This document shows positions 32,031 through 43,595 of a DNA stretch of 64,000 nucleotides, one piece after another. The stretch's first letter is position 1; the number at the start of each line of letters is the position of its first letter. The position numbers and the translations under genes were made by a program. The stretch comes from Mesotaenium endlicherianum (Eukaryota > Streptophyta > Zygnematophyceae > Zygnematales > Mesotaeniaceae), in assembly GCA_009602735.1 (NCBI GenBank), contig WELA01010935.1, forward strand, positions 124,001 to 188,000. Reading direction: 5' to 3'. The notes under the pieces were generated by a model. That model saw only the letters and a list, made by a program, of their open reading frames with translations, made no database searches and was not told the origin of the DNA.

Positions 32031-34494
32031 ACCCTAGAATCACTCACTCTTACCCACGCATCGTCTTCTCTGCCCACATTAAGTGCAAAGTAACTTGCAT
32101 TATACGGATTCTCATCGTTTGGAGAGATATGGCGAGGCTCGTCTATCAACCGTAGTCTTAAATTATAGATACGGCCGATACGGTGACGACCTGTCTGGAT
32201 ACTCACACACGGGTGTGTTAAAAGTCAACGTAAAGTACGCCAAAATATGCCAAGCGTGCTTGCGACTGTAACTTTTGGAAAGTTTGAAATCTGGAAATTT
32301 CATCAATCGCGTTAGGTGGAGAATGACGAGCGCGGTGAAAAAAAAACAAATGTTAACCATCCGCTTGTAGAAGGTAAAATGTTAAATTGGTATTAGATAA
32401 GGAAAAACGGACCACTATTCTTTTAGTTTTTGATACGTATACAGAATATCACTACGGCAAGCTAAATCGATACGCACGTATTTTAGAGCAAGCTCTCGAC
32501 GGTTGCTCACTCCACAGGTTATCATACCGCTCAGATGTCTCACTCCTTCGTAGAGTGCCTTCCACAGGCGCCACATGATGATAGGTCCTTTCGCTATTCA
32601 ACTCCATGTACTCCTGAATTTGTCCTGGTCCCCTTTCAGGGTGAGCACCGGCAACCTTGATTAGCCTCAATCCCAAATTGCTTGGGAATTCTTGTGCACC
32701 TGAAGTTTTCAAAAGTGAGACAGGAGTGCCTTACTTCCAATTAGGCTGTCGCCTAGGTTGATGTTTAACCAAATGAGCTAATGTGTAATTTGTTAAAATC
32801 ACGTCAAAGCAAATTAAGATACACTCACAGCACCAATGTTCAGAATAAATTGCCCACCAGGACTTTTGCTTAACTTTCATAAAATCACAGCTTACAAAAC
32901 TCCCAAACTATGGCATCTATGCTGGCCTGGTTTGAGCTCTTTGCCCACACCTGCACCTTAGAAGTTTCCTTTGCTAGCTAGACTCACTCCGTTCTTTACT
33001 GAGAGTGTTCTTGATTACTTATGCTCTTGCTTTGAGCAATTCCATGATAAAGACTTTCGAGAACTTGGAAACTAACATAACACTCACCATTTTTATGTGC
33101 TTTCGCACGCTTGTGATGTCTGGTCTAACTCTGCACTAGAAGCCCAGCAGATCCTACTCTGGAAGCTCTCACTACTAGATAGACACTACATAGATTTCCC
33201 TCTCTGAGAATTCCTCAATTGTAACTTTTCTATAATACATGAAGAAGGAATCTTTGAGCGTCGGCTGGAGCGTGCCTCCTTGGCTCTCCTGTGGCCTTAG
33301 AAACTCCTTCCTCCTTCGCTCTCTTCTCTTCACTTCTTCTCTCTCTCTTGCGCTCCTTTTGGTTCTTTGGCAAATGTGCACAAAACGAATGAGGTGAGAT
33401 CGTGCAACGGTTGTTACCCAGGCACCACGCATGCAGGCCTCTCTCTCTCTTGAGAGTTTCAATGCTGCGTTACACCCCTCACACAACACATGCGTGCAGT
33501 CTCGAGTTCATCACTCAAGCAGCTTAACGTCTCGGTTAGCATGCAAGCGTGGGCAATGTTGCAGTTCATGTCCCTTGGGTGGCTGCTTGTGTCGAGACAA
33601 CCTCGGCCCAAGTTCAGCAACAAAGATCGACGTCCACTTAGCGCTTTCGACTCGGCAGCTTCTGCATCTTTGCAACACGGTCAGCTTCGCAAGCAGACTT
33701 GGCGTTTCCTCCCCGCTCTTCAGCCTAGTCGACTTCCCGGCCAATTTGTCAATTCTGGCAGGCTAAGCTTATTCACCATTGTGGCTGCGTGGACTATGAA
33801 ACCCCACTCACCTTTGAGCGTCGAGTTTGACGTGACTTGTGGGCAAGGTCACACGTGACCTAAACGAGTAATGACCTATTGGTGGTCACTGATGAAACAA
33901 AAGTCATTGTTGACATCCGTACTTGGGCGGCCGTGACTTGCGTTGCGCGTTTGGCACCGTCAGAAGGATAGTTGACGCGGCAGCTGTTGTGCGTAACAAT
34001 GTCGGTTCCCAGGAACCTGTGTGGCTTTCTAGCACGTGTGCCGTCGACTTGGTCGATGTCTCAATGGTCCTCCTCACATGTGGGCTTTTCCTGGTCAATT
34101 GGTTGATACGTCTCTGCATGTGGGGATTTTCTTGGTCACTTGCCATTACCACGTGTGTTGGTGCCAAATTGCTTAAAGTTGACTCATTTCTGTTCTTCTT
34201 GCACTTGAGCAAATGCAGAGAGAGGTTGCCATAAAGTGTTTTTCTATTTGCACTTAAATCTCTCACAGCTTCTTTTCAGGACTCAAAAATTTTGCAAAAA
34301 ATTTCCCATCCCATGGTTTTCCTTGCACCCCTCTCTTTCAACTGAGGTGTCCTTGCCTTTCTTGCTGAAACTAGTTTACTTTCCATCTTTGCGGCTTGGG
34401 AGGTTAGGAAGGCAATTGGGACATTCCAAATGTCTTGCCATAATTTATTCGTCTCCGATGCAAAAAGTGTGCCCATGAGATCCATACTCATCGC

Positions 34495-34497
<3 letters not shown>
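32031..34497. other. No gene recognised
   Basis: Mixed AT-rich then more balanced sequence, with only short frames on both strands. Stop-poor frames at 33490-33858 and 33904-34266 overlap one another on opposite strands and show no motif. Possibly decayed LTR or intergenic sequence. Confidence 0.4.
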
Positions 34498-34562
<65 letters not shown>

Positions 34563-34590
34563 CTCTCTCTCTCTCTCTCCCTCTCTTTCT
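34498..34590. repeat. (TC)n microsatellite
   Basis: About 90 bp of nearly uninterrupted CT dinucleotides. It marks a sharp change from AT-richer sequence to the GC-richer sequence of element F. Confidence 0.97.
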
Positions 34591-34599
34591 CCATCTCAT

Positions 34600-35442
34600 C
34601 GTGGGCCCTCGGTGTACAGGGTTTTCCCCCTACGCCAGTCCAACTCTTCGCCTCGCGCGCGGCATTATGCCGCCAGACCGAAACGCACATGCGCTCACCC
34701 TCCTCCACGAGCAGGCCAGGGATGCCCGCAAGGTCACGCCTCTGCACGACACGCACACGAGCGCACAAGAGGTTATTCCTCCTTGTGAGGAGAGAAAGAT
34801 CACTTCTTTATGCGAGACGTGCCCATGCTTTGTCCTCACCGCCTTTCGATGGCCCGCGCGATCTCGGCACCAGCGATGATGACGCACAATCTTTCTCCAC
34901 CACGAATTGTACTTGACACCGCCCGTGTGGCTTGCTGCCGTCCTGCGCAGCCACAAAGCCCGCGACGGGCCGTTTGGATCTCCTCTTCTTAGAGTGGCCC
35001 GTACCACTGTCAGGCCCTGCAACCGCCAGCCCTATATTACCGCCATACGAACAGTGATCATGCGGCACCGCTGGGAGGAGCGCGTTCGGCTCGCATCTCT
35101 TTCTCCGCTACGCCCGAAGTTCGGCTCGCTCCACGTCAACTTGTCCGTCCTCGACAAGCGGCAGAGAGGGTCGAGGGCTCCGTCTGCACAGTGCCCATCC
35201 AGGCGGAACTTTGGAGCGTCAGCGTTCGTAACTCGACCCGCGTCCCCATCTGCACCAGCGCACAGCCACGGAGCAGCAAGCATTAGCCGCTTCACACCAC
35301 GCCGACTACAGGTGGAGACATTGGTAGCAGCTGCAGTGCGTCCGCAATGCGCAAGCTATGGCCCGTCCAATGCCCGCGTAGGCATTGCAGGATGCGCGCG
35401 CGCGTTGGCGCACTTACCAGGTGCATACTTGCACAGCTGGTC
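34600..35442 (+). other. GC-rich 5' part of element F, protein not identified
   Basis: High GC and long stop-poor frames in several phases (for example plus 34907-35464), as expected from composition alone. No zinc knuckle or capsid motif recognised. Probably the former gag or upstream region of element F. Confidence 0.35.
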
Positions 35443-36188
35443 TGAAAGGGGCAAAGGGCCCTAGTGAAAGCGTAGTAACTCACGAGGAAAGGAATTAGTT
35501 GCAATCATATTAAAGAGTCCAGCAGCATATCACTAAGAAAGCTAAGGAAAATTACTCAACATTTTGAGTAGCAAGAAACTGCTCACAATTGATGTAGGAT
35601 GAAAGGCCTTGTTATTACAATCTCGTAGAGATTTATAGAAGTGAAAACTGATAAGAAATGAAGTACTACTGCCTATTTATAGTCTTCTGACCTAAGTCCT
35701 CTTCTGTAGACGGGAGAGCCGTTTAGCAACAGATTTTCCTATGTGTTTGTCAGATTGTCCCTTCCAGAATATTTGTGAGTAAGCCAGATTAGTCTCATTT
35801 GACGTGTCGGGTCAAATTGACGTCCTCATACATGCATGGACAGTACTAGAATATTCTATCTTAGGCGCGCTACGCTAAATCGAAACTTCTAGGTAAATCG
35901 ACCTAGTCGGCACTCCATGTCAGCCGAACTTACGTGAAGGTTCTAATTCACTCTAACGGGCCAGATCGCTCGACGCTGTCGGTCAATCTGACGGTCACGC
36001 TCACTGCAAATTATGGACAGTCGCTGACCAACCTTTAACCAATTAAACTTCCAAAATTCATAACTATCTCATTACTTAACAAAATTCGATAAATTTTATA
36101 CTAAAATGACCACACATATGCATTTCACGCTTCTATGCAATCAAAACATACATTCAATGAACTCAAAAATGCACTTTATAAACCTACG
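35443..36188 (-). repeat. E-family LTR, right terminus missing
   Basis: Begins TGAAAGGGGCAAAGGGCCCTAG like the other E LTRs and follows them throughout. It stops at CCTACGACCT without the usual TTACA. No target duplication is found: the left flank is TGGTC and the right flank is GTTTC. A deletion or recombination probably removed the junction. Confidence 0.8.
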
Positions 36189-36970
36189 ACCTGTTTCCTG
36201 AGCACGCCTTCTACCTCGCTTAGACTTACTGGCCCATCGACATCCGTGACATCACCGCCGAGCACATCACACGCCAGGGGCCCATCGACATCCTCATTGG
36301 TGGCAGTGAGTGGCGGGGCTTCTCCATTGCGAGACGAGGAGGCGCACTCGCTGACCCGCGTACGGCCCTGCTTTGGCATCTGCTCCGCGTCTTCAACATG
36401 GTTGAGGACCGCCGGTTGCCTCACACTCTTGCCTAGGTTTTAGAGAACCTGGCTTTACGCTACGATTCTCAGCCCATTGCTAGCGTCCACATTGCCCTCT
36501 GCAGCAGCTACGTCGGCCATGAGGCCGTTCAGATTGGCTCCATCGCGTGCGTGCTTACTACACCAACCTGGCCATGCCAAGCCAGCTAGAGGCATTGGCG
36601 GTCGCACGTCCACGCCACACGCGCAACGTTGAGTCCATCCTCCACGTCGCGCGTCTGGCCCAGAGAATGGTCGCCCTTCCGCATGCTTCTCAGGCCTACT
36701 ACGAGGTCCTCCACAACGTCACGCGGGCGCTTCCAACATTCGTGAGTCGCTACAACAGCGCGGCCTACGTAGGGGCCCAGCGCGGCATGATCATTGACCT
36801 CGAGATCGGCATGTTCCAGCGACCCCGTGTCCTGAAGATGGAGCGTGCAATGGGCTTCTGTACGCACCTCACACAGGTGGACGGCATCAGTAAGGTCAAC
36901 CGCGTGCGTCTTCTTGGCTAGGTTATCGACACCAACGTCTTGACATGAATCCGATTTCAGACGCAGGCCC
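36189..36970 (+). pseudogene. C5 cytosine DNA methyltransferase remnant inside element F
   Basis: Methyltransferase motifs appear in order. Motif IV: GPIDILIGGSEWRGFS (36278-36325), where the catalytic Cys of the PC pair reads Trp (TGG 36311-36313). Motif VI: LENLALRYDS (about 36445). Motif VIII: VRAYYTNLAMPSQLE (36547-36591) after a frameshift. The C-terminal motifs IX-X: MERAMGFCTHLTQVDG and NRVRLLG (36838-36920) then VIDTNV. TAG interrupts near 36435. The N-terminal SAM-binding motif I was not found; the E-family LTR lies just upstream. Active relatives transfer a methyl group from SAM to cytosine in DNA. This copy cannot. Assignment rests on motif order and spacing, and the subfamily is not resolved. 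Confidence 0.72.
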
Positions 36971-37389
36971 TGACTCCCCTCTACGCCCAGGCTTGTCATC
37001 CGAAGATGGACCAGTCCTACGACGCCATGGACCATAATTTCGACGGCAACAGCGCCCCGCCTGGTACGACCTGGCATTCCCAACGGCAAGCTCCTACTTC
37101 TTGCCTGCTGCCTGCGCCGCATCCTGGTCGTGGTCGTGGTCCGCTGGGGGGGGGAAGGAGGAGATAGGACTCCTCACAGCGACCCAGGGAGATTTGCTCC
37201 CCATTTCTTTTTCCACGCTCTCAGCTGCCGACAGGTGGTGCAGGGTAGCTGGCAGCAGCTTTCAATAAAGAGGCACCCGAGGCAGGCCGATTACAGCCAG
37301 CTGCAAGGCAGGTGACGCCTCCAGCCTCACAGACCACGCCAATAGCAGGGCAGGAGGCGCCAGCTGCACCACAGATGCCACCACCAGCT
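36971..37389 (+). other. Linker between methyltransferase and polymerase regions of element F
   Basis: GC-rich, Gln/Ala/Pro-type coding texture without a recognised domain. A G run lies at 37145-37160. Confidence 0.4.
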
Positions 37390-38783
37390 TTCCCTACTTA
37401 GAAGCTGGGGGGGACTCTCACTGAGGCACAGGCTGCTCAGCTGACGGCATTGCTGGATGCACGGCCCATCTTCCAGAAGCGCTATTTCTATAGTCGCTTT
37501 AAGGACGACCGGATCAGCATGCAGACAGGCAAGCTAGAGGAGTGTCAGCCCATTCGTGAGTTTGCCTCTACCTATGCAGCGCCCACTGTCATGCCAGCTA
37601 AGAAGGATGCCTCAGGCAACTGATTGGAGAAGAGGATGTGCAGTGACTATCGTAAGCTTAACAAGGTCGCTGAGCAAGACAAATATCCTATTCCAATGCC
37701 TGACGAGAGCTTTGACAACATTTGCGCTCGTACTTGGTTCTCGGTGTTGGATTTCAGGCAGGGCTTCAACCAAAAACCTATCGCAGAGGAGCACCAGCAC
37801 AAGACGGCTTTTTGGGGGTCGCAGCGTCTCTACGAGTGGAGGGTTATGCCCTTCGGCTTCAAGAACGCTCCTGCCACCTTCCAACGAGTCATGGATAATG
37901 AGTTGGCAGGGCTCTCGTTTTTCGGCGCTACATCAATCGCGTGCTCGTCTTCAGTGAGACGGTTGAGGAGCACGCGACGCACATTACTGCAGTCCTAGAC
38001 CGCTTGGAGGGCGTCGGGCTCAAGTGTTATCGGAGCAAGTGCACCTTTGGGACCCGGGAGGTGGAGTACCTCGAGCATCTCATATCTTACAGTGGTCTAG
38101 CCCCTCAGCTGGCCAAGATCTCGGCCATCACTGGCATCTCGTCGCCAACCAACCTCTCGCAGCTGAGGGCCTTCCTTGGCATCGCCAACTACTATCGCCG
38201 CTCTGTGCTCGGATTCAGCGAGCTCGCCAAGCCGCTCATAGACTTGCTACGCAAGGGCGTTGCCTATGTATGGGGACCAGAGCAGCAGGCGGCGTTTGAC
38301 AAGCTGAAGGAGCTGCTGGTGAGCGCTCCAGTACTACGGCGGCCTGACTATCAGAAGCCCTTCATCCTCTACACCGATTGGTCGCAGGCAAGGCTTGGAG
38401 CGGTGTTGGTGCAGGAGCATGACGGCTTCGAGCATGTGGTGGCGTATGCCAGCGTCAGCAACAACCGAGCAGAGGGCAACTACGGCTCTTATAAGGGGGA
38501 GTGCCTGGCAGCTTTGTGGGCGATTGTGCACTTTAGGCACTATCTCTACGGCACCCACTTCCGCTTGGTTATCGACCATCAGCCACTCAAGTGGCTCATG
38601 ACATTGGAGCGCCTCAGAGGCAAGTACGTACGGTGGGCGCTCATCTTGCAGGAGTACACCTTTGACGTGCACCATCGCCCAAGGTCGACACACCTAGACG
38701 CCAACTGCCTTAGCCGCAACCCCTTGCTCTCTTTAAAAGACCTCACAGTAGCCCGCCACGATGAGGATGAGCCAGTGGTGTGA
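37390..38783 (+). pseudogene. Element F reverse transcriptase and RNase H
   Basis: RT fingers: MPAKKDASGN, then TGA 37621, CSDYRKLNKV and YPIPMPDE. Palm: FSVLDFRQGFNQ and MPFGFKNAPATFQRVMDN. A frameshift near 37910-37925 leads into the active-site strand, which reads YINRVLVFS (37929-37955) where YxDDxLVFS is expected, so both catalytic aspartates are gone. The rest is well kept: GLKCYRSKCTFG, LRAFLGIANYYRRSV, RNase H ILYTDWSQARLGAVLVQ, RLVIDHQPLKWL and HLDANCLSRNP. It ends at TGA 38781. Confidence 0.9.
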
Positions 38784-40370
38784 CACAAGGCGGCGTTCCT
38801 GGCCTTCACCATTGACGACGACGTGCAATTCACTAGCCTAGACATGGTGACCATCACCACTCGACGACTGGCACTAGCAGCAGCAAAGTAGCAGGGCAGT
38901 TTGCAGTGCGGGCCAGGGGACGTGTGGGACATTGCACCAGTGCTGCAGTACGTCACGGCCAAGGAGTTGGCCCCAAGCATGAGTGCACGCGAGCGCGACC
39001 GCGACCGCATTCTCAAGCACAGCCAAGACTTTGTCTTCATGGAGGGGCGCATGCGGCAAGTGATGGCGGACGGCTCCGTGTTGGTGGTTCTTGAGCCTGC
39101 TATACGCAGCCAACTGATATGACGTGTACATGAGGCGCTTGGACACTTTGGTGATAAGCGCACTCTCAGCCTCCTCTACGCTGAGTATTGGTGGTACATT
39201 ATGACTAAGGTCGTTGCCGACATCGTCAGCAGTTGCACTCTTTGCGGCCAGGTGCGCTCAAGCTTCACAGCCCGCCCCGTCGCTCTCAACCCTCTCCCTA
39301 GCCAGGGCTTGTTTAACAGGTGGTTGCTCAACTTGGCTGGGGAGCTGCGCAAGTCTCGTCGAGGCAACCTCTATGTCTTGGTGATGAGTGAGCACATGTC
39401 CAAGTGGATTGAGCTTGTGCCCTTGCCCAGCAAGGCCAGTGAGGGGATTGCTGAGGCCTTCCTTGACCTGGTCCTTAGCCGCTGTGGCAGCTGCGCTAAG
39501 GTCCTAACCGACTATGGCAAGGAGTTCCAGGGCAGCTTTCAGAAGCTGCTGGGACGCTCGATGATTGACCACCGCACTACCTCTCGCGACCATCTTCAGG
39601 CTGACGGCCTTGCTAAGCGCATGGTGCAGATCGTCAAGCTTGGGTTGCGGAAGTATTGCCTGGCCCACGACAGCACCCACCGAGACGACGCCCTTCTATG
39701 CTTGGCTACGGGGTACAGGTTCAGTAAGCAGGCCTCCTTGACCTCGCATTTTCGCTTTTTCCTTCTCTACAGCCAACAGCCACTCCTGCCTGTAGCAGCC
39801 AGGATCGCGGCCAAGAACGTCTTGGACTTGGACAGTCTCGAGACGTGGAGCGCTCTTATCGAGCAGCGTGCACAACTCTTACAGCGCCTGATGCCCATGG
39901 CCATGGACAACCTCAGCATTGCTCAGCACCACAACACACTGAGGTATATTATGACTCGTGGAGGAGCCTATTGCCCGCGGGTGTTGCAATTCCCCGCAGG
40001 TGACTTCGTGTACTTGCGACGCCAAACAAAAAACACCCTCGACACCAGCAGCTCGCCCGTCATCTTGCGTGTCGGGCGTGTCTTGGCGTCAGGAGATCTA
40101 GAGCTGGAAGGCGCAGATGGCCGTCTTCACAAGGACCACTCAAAGAACTGTGGACCATGCCACCTTCCTAACCGTGACAAGCAGGTTCGTCCCCGCGACG
40201 CGCGGCCGCCCAAGGACTGCGCGTGCCAGATTTGCCACAGCCCCGGCGAGGAGGCCAGGATACGGCTTGGCGATAGTTGCAACCTTGGCTTCCACATCGG
40301 CTGCCTTGACCAATCGTAGGCCCGCGTGCCAGCTGAAGATTGGTTCTGTAGTGACTGAACTACTTTAGCT
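38784..40370 (+). pseudogene. Element F integrase with C-terminal PHD finger
   Basis: The integrase zinc-binding region precedes 39201 and continues with CTLCGQV. The core shows LNLAGELRKSRRGN (first catalytic Asp not conserved), LTDYGKEFQG (second Asp present) and ADGLAKRMVQIVKLGLRKY (the Glu of the usual LAERMV reads Lys). After a C-terminal domain with FPAGDFVYLRRQ there is a PHD-type zinc finger: CACQICHSPGEEARIRLGD, SCNLGFHIGCLD and VPAEDWFCSD (40219-40358). TAG at 40318 and TGA at 40357 interrupt it before the last Cys. PHD fingers read histone tails, so this may have played the targeting part that chromodomains play in elements A and E. A second copy of the finger end lies at 59680-59770. 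Confidence 0.85.
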
Positions 40371-40419
40371 TTAGGCAGCGATCACAGCCCATCAGCTGGT
40401 GGCTGGGAGCTAAGGGGGG

Positions 40420-41545
40420 AATTAAAACATTCAACGCTTGACTGTCTTTTTGTATTTGAAGCCACATGTACTCCAAAAATCATTGCAGCAAAGCCTGCTT
40501 GCTTATTGTGCATTGCATGTGTCGATGATACGCACTCGATCTCCTACCGTATGACAACTGTCATGATTAATTGAGTAGAGATTGACGTACAAGATCGAGC
40601 TCCACTTGTGTGAATCATCAACCTCGGAAGACCGACTTTGCATTGACCTTATCCATCCATATGTTGACCTTTTCTAGATTTCCGAGTGTAGCGCGTGAAA
40701 GCATCTTCCGAATGGCACCAATTTCGCGTCATTTGGTTAAGTATCGAGCGAAGTAGGCGCAATCTAGTCCTCACCCCAAAATCACACCAAATGGCCAACT
40801 TGTGACTCAATGTACCCAAAGGTGACATTGTTGGCTATTCATGACCCCAAGGACCCCTAGCTTTGTACGCACAAATCGGCAAGTCCCTTAGTCTACATAG
40901 ATCTTGCATTTCCATAGTATAAGTTCATCATTGAGGCCATAACTTGGTGACTGCATCACCTATTCCTAGAAGAAACTTACTCAAGTTCGAGATTCGCGTT
41001 TGAGGCGCTATCTAGGTAGAATCACCCAAGGTAAGCTCCACCAATGAGAGACAAATAGCATATTTTACTTGCTTTGCTTTGATTGATTTGAGGTATGCTT
41101 ATTCTTCAGGAGTTCTTGTTCATGCCTTGTAAACATTAGTGGGCGTAGGAGAGCCACCTTGAGTGACTACATGCATTGGATCCGCCGCACACAACGACGG
41201 GTTTCCCGGAGTATAAGTACTAGAGATATCCCTAGAGGAACATCTTTTTAACAGTCCCATTAGGCCAGTTGTAAGTCACGAAGTTATCAGTTCAGCTTAC
41301 ATTTTTGCCTGTTATGTTTTTAGGATCACTTAGTCTCTCTCTTGTGAAGAGCAAGCCCTCTTGGCTTCCAGTCACTTGAAGAACTTCATAAGTGGTGAGC
41401 AAAGTCACAGCTTAAACCCTGCCATAGGACTACTCTTCAAGATCATGATGAGATTCTTGTGATCTTTTGGGCCAGACTTCATTAGTTGTTTTCCTACCAG
41501 ATTAGAGTCTTGAGGTGCTCACTCTGCAAAGCACACACTCCTTAA
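40420..41545 (+). repeat. Element F 3' LTR
   Basis: Follows a purine tract. Its head matches 59827-60290 (second F copy) and its tail matches 143-455. About 1.1 kb. The usual TG start reads AATTAAAAC here but TGTAAAAC in the second copy. Confidence 0.75.
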
Positions 41546-41690
41546 TTAAAATAATTGACGCTTCACGGTCTTTTTGGCTATATAGTCACATGTACTCTAG
41601 ACTTCATTGCAGCAAAGCATGCTTGCTTATTGTGCATTGCTTGTGTGGATAGTACGCACTCAATGCCCTACCGCACGACACTGCAATGTG
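41546..41690 (+). repeat. Second F-LTR head joined directly to the LTR tail
   Basis: AATTAAAATAATTGACGC, then the CACATGTACTC and TGCTTGCTTATTGTGCATTG blocks, repeat the LTR head of 40420. Similarity stops near 41690 after GCACGAC, almost the same point as in the copy ending near 600. Confidence 0.75.
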
Positions 41691-42459
41691 TGCATACCTT
41701 CGTTTTGCTAGCAGATAATTGCTTAGCATCTAGGTACGGACAACCTGTATTTGACGTCCTGATCTCCTGCATTTACATCAACCTTCTCCGGCCTCAACAG
41801 TGATGGCGTGTTTAGCAAACCTATTAAAAGACCCGCTCTTCTTCTTCAACCAAAAATTAGAGCTTAGAAGGAGGGGATTCCTCCTTTTCCTTAGGAGCCA
41901 TAAGCGTCCTGAAAGCCTCCTATTACCAGACTTTACCTTCCTTGACATTGCGTGCTATTTCAACAGCTTCGTCAATGTCCTTGTTGATTTCGCGTCTTGA
42001 AGACAGGTGTGGCCTCACTTCACAACCTGTCTCCTTGTCCACGCACAATAGAAATTTGTCAGCCTAGGGTTTTAGATTCCTCCGTTTTTGGCAAGATCTA
42101 CCAATCTAAACTTCACTTCTATTACTGTCTTGTTCTTTTGACAGACAAAGTGCACATAACAGTGCACCTTAAGACTGCAATCCTTTGGAGAACGCTGCTC
42201 AAGCAACTTAAAGAAACAACGCAAACAGTATTCAGGTTCCAACGGGTAATCTCCAATTTCCATATTCCTCTAACAACTAGCCAGAGCTTCTGCTTCACTA
42301 GCCTCAGTGGTGGCACTGTCGCCTAGATGCCCATTAAATGGTGCAGCCCTGCGTGGTACTCGTTCCTTGGCATTTGCGATCTGTTCAGATTACAACGTTT
42401 CTGCAAAACGTTCTAATTTTTTAGAACCATTTTCTTGGTACTCAAGGAAACTTTGGTAA
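41691..42459 (-). pseudogene. Second copy of the unrecognised remnant seen at 29.5-32.0 kb
   Basis: Minus-strand MEIGDYPLEPEYCLRCFFKL (42263 down) and QRSPKDCSL, plus the nearby GTGGTGGCACTGTCGCCTAG block, match 31300-31560. The rest, to 41700, has no known motif. Family not recognised. The right end is cut by hAT-2. Confidence 0.45.
42452..42459. repeat. hAT-2 target-site duplication (left), TTTGGTAA
   Basis: Identical to 46450-46457. Confidence 0.92.
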
Positions 42460-42477
42460 CAGGGTTACGCCGTACGC
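42460..42477. repeat. hAT-2 left terminal inverted repeat
   Basis: Identical to the hAT-1 left end at 4684-4701. Confidence 0.92.
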
Positions 42478-42715
42478 CGTACTGGCCGACCCTCGTATGC
42501 TTAATTAAGCTTACTGAGCAAGGACGCATGTACTAAGCGAACGAAGTAAAATTCACGCGTGCGCCCCCCGGATACGGTTCGGCGCGATTGACGCCTTCTC
42601 TATCGTGTTGTTTAACTTTAGGAGTCAGAATAATCGCTTCGAGAATTGTGAAAGCTTCCTAGATTTGCACTTTTTTGCGTTTGCCGACATTGTTTGCAAT
42701 TGCTTTTGTCCACAG

Positions 42716-42802
42716 TGCACATACGAAACCCCTTTGAGACTAAGTCTGTGGCCGCCTCCTAGTGAGGCCATTTTCCTCATTCGTTTCATTATTATCCATT
42801 TG
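42716..42802 (+). other. Possible captured exon in hAT-2
   Basis: An 87-bp segment preceded by a pyrimidine-containing GTCCACAG and followed by the consensus donor GTAAGT (42803). A further acceptor-like CATATGTAG ends at 42961. No protein family recognised, so this is only a splice-signal observation. Confidence 0.25.
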
Positions 42803-43595
42803 GTAAGTTCGCTGTCTTCAATTACCTCTTCGCTCTTGCATTGTCTTGCTTGCATTTTAATTGGGTTGTTGTTAGTCATCAAATCAATACGTCTTGGGGG
42901 TTTATCCAGAGTTCTTTCATGTCTATTAAAATACTCACTGTTTTTATCTCTCCATATGTAGGTCTCGAAGCCAAGAAGTAGCTAAAGATTTCTTGCTGCA
43001 GATGTATTTCATCGCTTGTCAACACCTGCAGCAGCAAGTGAGATTCCCGCTTGCTCCATCTCTTCCGTTCTTTGTATATTTGAATGCAAATTGGAGATAT
43101 CATTGAAAGTGCTAGGCTGCAAATGTGACTTCTGTTCTCTTTCATGGAACTTTTGGAAGGCGTACTATTGCCCAGCTTTACTTGTTGGGCCACAGGATGC
43201 TCTTGCTCCTGCCCTCCACGCTTTGGAGGCCTGGAGCACGTGGGTGGCTCTTCAGAGAGGGAGAGAGAAGGAGGGAGAGAGGGAGGGAGGGAGGGAGGGA
43301 CGGAGGGGAGGGGGGGAGGGGGGCTTGGGGCTGATCAACTCGATGCTGACAGGTCGCCGCGGGCCCATTGGGGATGGGAGCGAGAGTGGGCGACGCTGCT
43401 GTAGCCATGGGAGGTCTGGGCAGCTTCGGGTTTTGGGCCATCTGGAGCCTTTTGGCGCAGCTGCTCTGCTCATTTGTTCCCTGGCGAAGTCGGGGGCAGG
43501 GGGAGGGAGGCAAGGGGGAGTGCGGAAGAGAGCATGGAGGGGGAGGGTGGGAGGGGTTAAAGCGGGGCAGGGAGCCAGGGGTGGACGGAGAGAGC

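Larger units (their letters stand above)
34600..41545 (+). mobile_element. Gypsy element F with methyltransferase fragment and PHD finger
   Basis: GC-richer than its neighbours. Contains a GC-rich 5' part (34600-35442), an E-family LTR (35443-36188), a cytosine methyltransferase remnant (36189-36970), protease/RT/RNase H (37390-38783), integrase and PHD finger (38800-40360), a purine tract GGGAGCTAAGGGGGGA (40405-40420) and the 3' LTR (about 40420-41545). No 5' LTR was identified, so the left border is uncertain. Confidence 0.7.

Noticed and set aside
32031-34497. Overlapping antisense frames (33175-33489, 33490-33858, 33904-34266) as small genes
   Set aside because: No conserved motif, no start context, and opposite-strand frames are equally long.
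34907-35464. 185-codon frame in the GC-rich start of element F as a separate gene
   Set aside because: High GC alone opens several frames here. No motif, and it runs into an LTR.
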